Shown here piece after piece: positions 16,113 to 21,738 of a stretch of 24,403 bases of DNA. Each line of letters begins with the position of its first letter. Position 1 is the stretch's first letter. The notes under the pieces were generated by a model that saw only the letters and a list, made by a program, of their open reading frames with translations, did no database searches and was not told where the DNA came from. Origin of the DNA: an uncultured Pseudomonadales bacterium (GTDB taxonomy: Bacteria > Pseudomonadota > Gammaproteobacteria > Pseudomonadales > Cellvibrionaceae); assembly GCA_938048505.1 (NCBI GenBank), contig CALIUX010000248.1:1-24403 (forward strand). Reading direction: 5' to 3'. The position numbers and the translations under genes are program-made.

Positions 16113-16130
16113 GCGGGCATGGAAGCTCGC
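16113..16130 (+). other. Short RNA hairpin after the binding-protein gene
   Basis: GCGGGC (16113-16118) pairs with GCTCGC (16125-16130), with one G-U pair and a 6-nt loop, in the 114-bp gap that is the largest inside the transporter part of the operon. No T-run follows. Such 3' hairpins after binding-protein genes often stabilise the upstream message so that it is made in excess. Applied here this is inference. Confidence 0.3.
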
Positions 16131-16205
16131 ATATTATCAAGTACAGCAATTAACAAATAATCGTTAAAACAGTATTAGCTAAAAATAATTTTTGAGGGTA
16201 TAGAA

Positions 16206-17129
16206 ATGGGTGGTTATACCTATAGTGAGCTAGGTGCAATTTTTGCTATGCAAGGCTTTGCAGGCATTAGTTTATTTAGTGTTTTATTACTAATGGCGCT
16301 GGGTTTAGCCATTATCTTTGGGCAAATGGGTGTTATCAACATGGCTCATGGAGAGTTCATGGCAGTAGGTGCTTATACCACTTACTTCATTTCGACCATA
16401 ACTGAAAACTATTTACCTAGCCTAATGCCTATTTATTTTTTCATTGCTATAGCAGTGTCTTTTTTGTTTGCAGGCTTACTGGGGTATTTAGCAGAATTCT
16501 CTCTAATCAGGCATCTTTACAAACGCCCTCTTGATACATTGCTAGCTACATGGGGTTTAAGCCTCATCATGCAGCAGTCATTTCGCTCATTCTTTGGGGC
16601 AAGAGAAGTTAGCCCGACACTACCCGATTGGCTCCTAGGTTCATACCAACCAACCGAAATGATCGATATCCCTATTAACGGTATGTTTGTATTGGGATTA
16701 ACGATCATCGTTACCCTCGTAGTCTTTTATTTATTGTTTAAATCTAGCTGGGGTCTAAAAGTACGCGCCACAACACAAAACCGTGTCATGAGCGGTGCAG
16801 TGGGTATTAATACTCAAAAGGTTGATCGATATACCTTTGCTCTGGGTTGTGGTATTGCCGGTATTGCAGGCGCAGCATTCACCACAATTGCATCAACAGG
16901 CCCAACGACCGGTTCACTCTACATTGTTGATACATTTATGGTAGTTGTTTTTGGTGGTGCTGCTAGTTTATTTGGGACAATTGCTTCGGCATTTTCAATT
17001 GCTCAGGCGCAATCTATTTTAGAATTTTTCATCAGCGGTTCAATGGCAAAAGTCTACACATTATTAGCGCTAATTATCATCTTAATGTTTAAGCCTGAAG
17101 GCCTCTTCGCAAGTAAAGTACGTCGTTAA
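16206..17129 (+). CDS. urtB: Urea/short-chain amide ABC transporter permease (UrtB/LivH-like)
   Basis: A 307-residue inner-membrane permease of the LivH/UrtB family with about eight hydrophobic segments. Diagnostic motifs are LGLAIIFGQMGVINMAHGEF near the N-terminus, LDTLLATWGLSLIMQQ, the coupling loop KVRATTQNR with MSGAVGINT, GCGIAGIAGAA, and a C-terminal LMFKPEGLFASKVRR. It forms the transmembrane channel with the next gene product. GAGGG lies about 8 nt upstream of the ATG. It sits 114 bp after the binding-protein gene and 68 bp before the second permease, all in one direction. Confidence 0.93.
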   Translation: MGGYTYSELGAIFAMQGFAGISLFSVLLLMALGLAIIFGQMGVINMAHGEFMAVGAYTTYFISTITENYLPSLMPIYFFIAIAVSFLFAGLLGYLAEFSLIRHLYKRPLDTLLATWGLSLIMQQSFRSFFGAREVSPTLPDWLLGSYQPTEMIDIPINGMFVLGLTIIVTLVVFYLLFKSSWGLKVRATTQNRVMSGAVGINTQKVDRYTFALGCGIAGIAGAAFTTIASTGPTTGSLYIVDTFMVVVFGGAASLFGTIASAFSIAQAQSILEFFISGSMAKVYTLLALIIILMFKPEGLFASKVRR

Positions 17130-17197
17130 ATTGACTTAACTTACATCTTTTTAATGATTTATTTTTTTAGTGTTATTTATCTTTTTCGGGGTTAGGT

Positions 17198-18343
17198 ATG
17201 AATTATTTTTATGAAAAAGTTATGGGTGGTAAAAGCGGCTTAACGGGCTTTATTATTTTAGCCGTCGTTATACTCGTTGCTTTTCCTCTCTTTTTGGATA
17301 TTTTCAGGCTCAATCTTGTAGGAAAATATCTCACCTATGCATTCCCCGCAGTAAGTTTGGTTCTTTTATGGGGCTATGGCGGAATTCTGAGTTTAGGGCA
17401 AGGTGTCTTTTTTGGTCTAGGCGGCTATGCCATGGCAATGTTTTTAAAGCTTGAGGCATCCTCCCCTGAAAATACAGCCATTCAATCTACGCCTGGCATT
17501 CCTGATTTTATGGATTGGAATCAGCTCACTGAATTACCTTGGTTTTGGGTTCCTTTTGAAAGTTTCACCTTCACACTTCTTGCTGTAATCATAGTACCAG
17601 CAATATTTGCGTACATTATTGGTGCTGCTATGTTTAAACGTCGTGTAGGTGGAGTTTACTTTGCCATTATCACGCAGGTTATAGCAGTCATTTTAACCGT
17701 CTTGATCGTTGGCCAGCAGGGTTATATTGGTGGCATTAATGGCATCACTGATTTGCGAACATTGCATGGCTGGGACATCACAACAGATAATGCAAAAGTT
17801 ATTTTCTACTATATCTGCTGCCTGTTACTACTCAGTATTGTCATAGTCGGCAGGCTTATTTTAACAAGCAAATTCGGCAGCTTATTACTTGCAATGCGCG
17901 ATAAAGAAGATCGCGTTCGTTTTTCGGGTTACGACGTTTCCCACTTCAAAATTTTTATCTTCTGTGTGGCATCGATATTTTCTGCTATAGGCGGCGCACT
18001 GTTTACATTGCAGGTCGGCTTTATGTCTCCCTCTTTTGTAGGCATTGTCCCCTCCATAGAAATGGTTATTTTCTGTGCGGTTGGAGGAAGAATGTCATTA
18101 ATTGGTGCAATTTATGGTGCTCTCCTTATCAATTTTGGTAAAACCGCTTTCTCTGAAACGTTCCCGCAGCTTTGGCTTTTCTTAATGGGCGGATTATTCA
18201 TAGCCGTTGTTATGTTTTTTCCAAATGGTTTAGCCGGTATTTGGAATACTTATGGTCATTACATAACTGATCGTCTTAAGCAATTAAAAACGGTTTTTGT
18301 CATGAAGCCCTCTCCTCAAGAAGCCAAGCAAGATCTCGGATAA
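17198..18343 (+). CDS. urtC: Urea/short-chain amide ABC transporter permease (UrtC/LivM-like)
   Basis: A 381-residue membrane protein of the LivM/UrtC family, the partner of the preceding permease. Motifs include LLWGYGGILSLGQGVFFGLG (equivalent of the INMAHGE segment in the partner), VYFAIITQVIAVILT, GYIGGINGITDL, the coupling loop LLAMRDKEDRVRFSGYD, and FFPNGLAGI near the end. About nine to ten hydrophobic segments are seen. A loop of about 40 residues after the third helix (SSPENTAIQSTPGIPDFMDW onward) is typical of UrtC-type permeases. A GGGGTTAGGT stretch precedes the ATG. The short 64-bp gap to the ATPase supports a single operon. Confidence 0.93.
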   Translation: MNYFYEKVMGGKSGLTGFIILAVVILVAFPLFLDIFRLNLVGKYLTYAFPAVSLVLLWGYGGILSLGQGVFFGLGGYAMAMFLKLEASSPENTAIQSTPGIPDFMDWNQLTELPWFWVPFESFTFTLLAVIIVPAIFAYIIGAAMFKRRVGGVYFAIITQVIAVILTVLIVGQQGYIGGINGITDLRTLHGWDITTDNAKVIFYYICCLLLLSIVIVGRLILTSKFGSLLLAMRDKEDRVRFSGYDVSHFKIFIFCVASIFSAIGGALFTLQVGFMSPSFVGIVPSIEMVIFCAVGGRMSLIGAIYGALLINFGKTAFSETFPQLWLFLMGGLFIAVVMFFPNGLAGIWNTYGHYITDRLKQLKTVFVMKPSPQEAKQDLG

Positions 18344-18407
18344 ATAGTCTTTTTCTTTCTTTGTGACTTTGTCCAAATTGTTTATAACGCAATATCGAGG
18401 TAATCAG

Positions 18408-19154
18408 ATGAGTGCCAATACAGATTTCACATTAGCAATTGAAGAATTGACCGTTTCCTTTGATGGATTTAAAGCTGTTAATGACCTCAACTTATATGTA
18501 GACAAAAATGAGCTACACGTAGTCATTGGGCCAAATGGTGCAGGAAAAACAACTGTTCTTGATTTGATATGTGGAAAAACCAAAGCAACATCAGGCAGCA
18601 TAAAATTCTTAAATAAAGAATTAACAACGATGCCTGAGCATAAAATTGTTAGAGCTGGCGTAGGGCGGAAATTCCAAACACCATCAATTTATGAAAATTT
18701 AAGTGTTTTTGAAAATCTTGAAGTTTCTTATCCCTATGGCCGAAGTGTATTGGGCTCATTACTCTTCAAAAGAACTGAAAAAGTAGAACGCAAAATAATT
18801 AAAATTGCTCAAGACATCATGCTTGAAGACTCATTGGATATGCCTGCTGGTTTACTGAGCCATGGTCAAAAACAGTGGTTAGAAATTGGAATGCTACTAA
18901 TTCAGGACCCTCAACTACTAATGCTAGATGAGCCCGTTGCAGGGATGAGTGTAAAAGAACGAGAACAAACAGCAGAACTTCTTAATAAAATTAGCAAGGG
19001 CCGATCAGTTTTAGTCATTGAGCATGATATGGATTTTGTTGAACGCATTGCCGACAAAGTGACTGTTTTGCACCAAGGTAAAATATTAGCCGCCGGAGAC
19101 ATGAAAAAAGTACAGAACGATCCTAAAGTCATCGAGGTTTATCTTGGCCATTAA
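18408..19154 (+). CDS. urtD: Urea/short-chain amide ABC transporter ATP-binding protein (UrtD/LivG-like)
   Basis: The frame opens at a GTG at 18363, but the ATG at 18408 has GAGG 7 nt upstream and starts where the family normally begins, so I use it (248 residues). Walker A is GPNGAGKTT (Lys47), the Q-loop region is GVGRKFQTP, the signature is LSHGQKQWLEIGMLL, Walker B is LLMLDEPVAGM and the switch histidine is in VIEHDMDFV. LSHGQKQWLEIG instead of LSGGQ is the usual form in UrtD. It energises the UrtBC-like permease together with the next ATPase. Confidence 0.94.
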   Translation: MSANTDFTLAIEELTVSFDGFKAVNDLNLYVDKNELHVVIGPNGAGKTTVLDLICGKTKATSGSIKFLNKELTTMPEHKIVRAGVGRKFQTPSIYENLSVFENLEVSYPYGRSVLGSLLFKRTEKVERKIIKIAQDIMLEDSLDMPAGLLSHGQKQWLEIGMLLIQDPQLLMLDEPVAGMSVKEREQTAELLNKISKGRSVLVIEHDMDFVERIADKVTVLHQGKILAAGDMKKVQNDPKVIEVYLGH

Positions 19155-19203
19155 CATTTAATTTAAAATCGAGTATGTAACGATAAGCGAAATAAGGTGA
19201 TGT

Positions 19204-19893
19204 ATGTTGAACGTCAACAATCTCAAAGTCTGTTACGGACAAAGTGAAGTGATTCATGGTTTGAACTTTTCTGTTCCCAAAAATGAAACTTTGGCAATAA
19301 TGGGCCGAAATGGAATGGGAAAAACAACATTATTTAAATCTCTAATTGGTATCTTACCGTTATCAGAAGGCTCTATATCAGTTGAAAATATTGATGTATC
19401 TCGACAAGATAGTTATCAAAGAGTAGAAAATGGAATTGCCTACGTTCCACAAGGCAGGATGATTTTCCCTTCACTTACAGTAGAAGAAAACATCAAAACC
19501 GGGATGGATGTTTCAAGAACAAAAAAGATACCTGAAGAAATTTTTACACTTTTTCCAGTATTACATGAAATGCGTCATCGAAAAGGTGGCAACTTATCGG
19601 GTGGACAGCAGCAGCAATTAGCTATTGCACGCGCATTGGTGACCAATCCCAAAGTCTTATTGTTAGACGAACCTACCGAAGGCATTCAACCCTCAATTAT
19701 TAAAGATATTGCTAATGTACTGAATGAAATAAAACGCATTCGAGACATTACCATTATTGTTTCCGAACAAGTTCTTAGCTTCACCATGGCTGTCGCTGAT
19801 CGCATCATCGTCATCGATAAAGGTCATTTTATCCACGAAGATCTACGTGATGATGTTAATACCGAACAAATCAAAAAATACCTTTCTGTATAA
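19204..19893 (+). CDS. urtE: Urea/short-chain amide ABC transporter ATP-binding protein (UrtE/LivF-like)
   Basis: A 229-residue ATPase of the LivF/UrtE family and fifth gene of the transporter. Walker A is GRNGMGKTT (Lys40), typical of UrtE. Then come YVPQGRMIFPSLTVEEN, the signature LSGGQQQQLAIARAL, Walker B VLLLDEPTEGIQPS, and SEQ in place of the switch histidine (IIVSEQVLSF), as is usual in LivF/UrtE proteins. AAGGTG precedes the ATG by a few bases. It is 49 bp after UrtD and 66 bp before the formamidase. Confidence 0.94.
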   Translation: MLNVNNLKVCYGQSEVIHGLNFSVPKNETLAIMGRNGMGKTTLFKSLIGILPLSEGSISVENIDVSRQDSYQRVENGIAYVPQGRMIFPSLTVEENIKTGMDVSRTKKIPEEIFTLFPVLHEMRHRKGGNLSGGQQQQLAIARALVTNPKVLLLDEPTEGIQPSIIKDIANVLNEIKRIRDITIIVSEQVLSFTMAVADRIIVIDKGHFIHEDLRDDVNTEQIKKYLSV

Positions 19894-19959
19894 ATTGTTA
19901 TCAAAAATACAAATGAAATCCCCCTTTTTAAGCAGCATAATATGACCGGAGAATAGGCT

Positions 19960-21192
19960 ATGACTGAGACCATTATTAAAGTTGATCTAAAACAATCACC
20001 TTATGACAATGAAAAAATTCATAATCGATGGCATCCTGATATCCCTATGGCTGCTACCGTTAAACCAGGTGATGATTTTATTATCGAATGTTACGATTGG
20101 ACAGGCGGACAAATCGCAAATAATGATAGTGCAGATGATGTACGTGATGTAGATTTATCTCAAGTGCATTTTTTGTCAGGTCCAGTCGGTGTAGAAGGTG
20201 CTGAACCAGGTGATTTGCTTGTCGTTGATATTTTAGATATTGGTACTTTTGAAGAAAGCCAATGGGGGTTTAATGGATTTTTCTCTAAAAAAAATGGCGG
20301 TGGATTTTTAACTGAACATTTTCCAGAGGCTCAGAAGTCAATTTGGGATTTTAAAGGCATGTTCACCTCATCACGCCATATTCCTAATGTTGAATTTGCA
20401 GGCTTAATTCATCCAGGTCTCATTGGCTGCCTCCCCTCAAAAGATATGCTTGAAGAATGGAATACCCGCGAAAAAGCCCTCTTTGATACAGAGCCCGAAA
20501 GAACACCGCCATTGGCAACACTTCCCTATGGGGATACCGCACATATGGGAACGATGACCGGCGATGCACGTGATTCAGCAGCGGCTGAAGGTGCGCGTAC
20601 TGTTCCACCACGTGAACATGGTGGTAATTGTGATATTAAAGATTTATCGCGCGGGTCAAAAATTTACTTCCCTGTCTATGTTGATGGTGGCGGTTTATCC
20701 GTTGGTGATTTGCATTTTAGTCAAGGCGATGGCGAAATCACCTTTTGCGGCGCAATAGAAATGGCAGGTTGGATACACATGCGCGTCAACCTTATTAAAG
20801 ATGGCATGTCTCAGTACGGTATAAAAAACCCCATTTTCAAACCTAGCCCTATTGCACCTAAATATGATGATTATTTAATTTTTGAAGGTATCTCTGTTGA
20901 TGAGCAAGGCAAACAACACTATCTTGATGTGCACATTGCATACCGACAAGCTTGCCTTAACGCCATTGAGTACTTAACGAAATTCGGTTATACCAAAGCA
21001 CAAGCTTATGCCATATTAGGTACTGCGCCTGTTCAAGGGCATATTAGTGGCGTCGTTGATATCCCCAATGCTTGTGCAACACTTTGGTTGCCAACTGATA
21101 TATTTGATTTTGATGTTCAACCCAATGCAGGTGGGCCAACAATAGGCGTCACCCAAGGAGTGGATATTCCTCTATCTCCAGATAAAGACTAA
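19960..21192 (+). CDS. fmdA: Formamidase, acetamidase/formamidase family
   Basis: A 410-residue cytoplasmic enzyme matching the length and layout of the Methylophilus-type FmdA formamidase, which hydrolyses formamide (and more weakly other short amides) to formate and ammonia. Recognisable blocks are HNRWHPDIP near the N-terminus, IECYDWTGGQI, VHFLSGPVGVEGAEPGD, FAGLIHPGLIGCLPS, GARTVPPREHGGNCDIKDL, VGDLHFSQGDGEITFCGAIE and GHISGVVDIPNACATLWLP. The protein is unrelated to the nitrilase-type formamidase AmiF. GGAG lies 8 nt before the ATG. The gene directly follows the ABC transporter and precedes fmdB, the known fmd gene partnership, and this is the strongest clue that the transporter carries short-chain amides. 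Confidence 0.95.
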   Translation: MTETIIKVDLKQSPYDNEKIHNRWHPDIPMAATVKPGDDFIIECYDWTGGQIANNDSADDVRDVDLSQVHFLSGPVGVEGAEPGDLLVVDILDIGTFEESQWGFNGFFSKKNGGGFLTEHFPEAQKSIWDFKGMFTSSRHIPNVEFAGLIHPGLIGCLPSKDMLEEWNTREKALFDTEPERTPPLATLPYGDTAHMGTMTGDARDSAAAEGARTVPPREHGGNCDIKDLSRGSKIYFPVYVDGGGLSVGDLHFSQGDGEITFCGAIEMAGWIHMRVNLIKDGMSQYGIKNPIFKPSPIAPKYDDYLIFEGISVDEQGKQHYLDVHIAYRQACLNAIEYLTKFGYTKAQAYAILGTAPVQGHISGVVDIPNACATLWLPTDIFDFDVQPNAGGPTIGVTQGVDIPLSPDKD

Positions 21193-21251
21193 GTATTCAA
21201 TTCATATGAGCAGATAGATAGCTGTAATAATTTGAAAATCATACCTATAAA

Positions 21252-21297
21252 ATAATCAGTAAAATAGTGAGGTGCTCAACCCTATTTTACTGATTAT
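21252..21297 (+). other. Perfect 16-bp inverted repeat between fmdA and fmdB
   Basis: ATAATCAGTAAAATAG (21252-21267) and CTATTTTACTGATTAT (21282-21297) are exactly complementary. The 14-nt loop can itself pair TGAG with CTCA. It lies 60 bp after the fmdA stop and ends 26 bp before the fmdB ATG. No T-run follows, so it is not a standard intrinsic terminator. It may be an mRNA processing or stability element, an attenuator, or an operator for an internal promoter. Confidence 0.55.
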
Positions 21298-21322
21298 GAA
21301 GATTATAAAGCAGGAGATGCCC

Positions 21323-21673
21323 ATGCCAGTTTACGACTATAAATGTGAAAAACATGGTTCATTTTATGAGTTAGCAACCATTGATGACTCTCACAAACCC
21401 CAAGCTTGCCCGCAGTGCAATACGTTAAGTGCACGCATTATTCGATTAAATCCAAAAGTACTCACCATGGCACCGGAGCGCAAAGCCGCCTTTGAGAAAA
21501 ATGAAAAGGCACAAAACGAGCCAGTCATCTCAACTGCTGATCGGCGTAAATATGATGAGCAACATTCAAAAGGGTGTGGTTGCCATAACCCCAAAAACAA
21601 AAGTAAAATGCTTTATACCGCACGCGGAGAAAAAGTATTTCCCTCTATGAGGCCATGGATGATTAGTCATTAA
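21323..21673 (+). CDS. fmdB: FmdB family zinc-ribbon protein
   Basis: The ATG at 21323 has AGGAG 6 nt upstream and gives the canonical MPVYDYKCEKHG start, so earlier in-frame starts from 21272 on are rejected. The 116-residue product has a zinc ribbon built from Cys8, His11, Cys29 and Cys32 (CEKHG, then CPQC). A lysine-rich middle, a GCGCHN cluster and a RPWMISH tail follow, as seen in FmdB proteins encoded beside formamidases. In Methylophilus FmdB was proposed as a regulator of the fmd genes. Its biochemical role is uncertain, and metal handling or an assembly role is equally possible. It is the last gene of the operon, convergent with the AAA+ ATPase gene 56 bp away. Confidence 0.92.
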   Translation: MPVYDYKCEKHGSFYELATIDDSHKPQACPQCNTLSARIIRLNPKVLTMAPERKAAFEKNEKAQNEPVISTADRRKYDEQHSKGCGCHNPKNKSKMLYTARGEKVFPSMRPWMISH

Positions 21674-21685
21674 TGTAGGCTATTA

Positions 21686-21738
21686 GCTCTTTGATATATT
21701 AAGAAGAGCCACATTAAGAAGAGCCGGTATCACGGCTC
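21686..21738. terminator. Hairpin cluster with 13-bp direct repeat between convergent fmdB and the AAA+ ATPase gene
   Basis: GAGCCG (21721-21726) and CGGCTC (21733-21738) form a 6-bp stem that, read on the minus strand, is followed by TTCTTAAT, a plausible terminator for the ATPase gene and overlapping its stop codon. ATTAAGAAGAGCC occurs twice (21698-21710 and 21713-21725). GCTCTT (21686-21691) can pair with AAGAGC in either copy, giving alternative stems on the plus strand after fmdB. Confidence 0.5.

Noticed and set aside
21272..21322. Longer fmdB N-terminus from 21272
   Set aside because: It would start within the loop of the inverted repeat, with no ribosome-binding site. The family begins at MPVYDYKC, which has AGGAG upstream.
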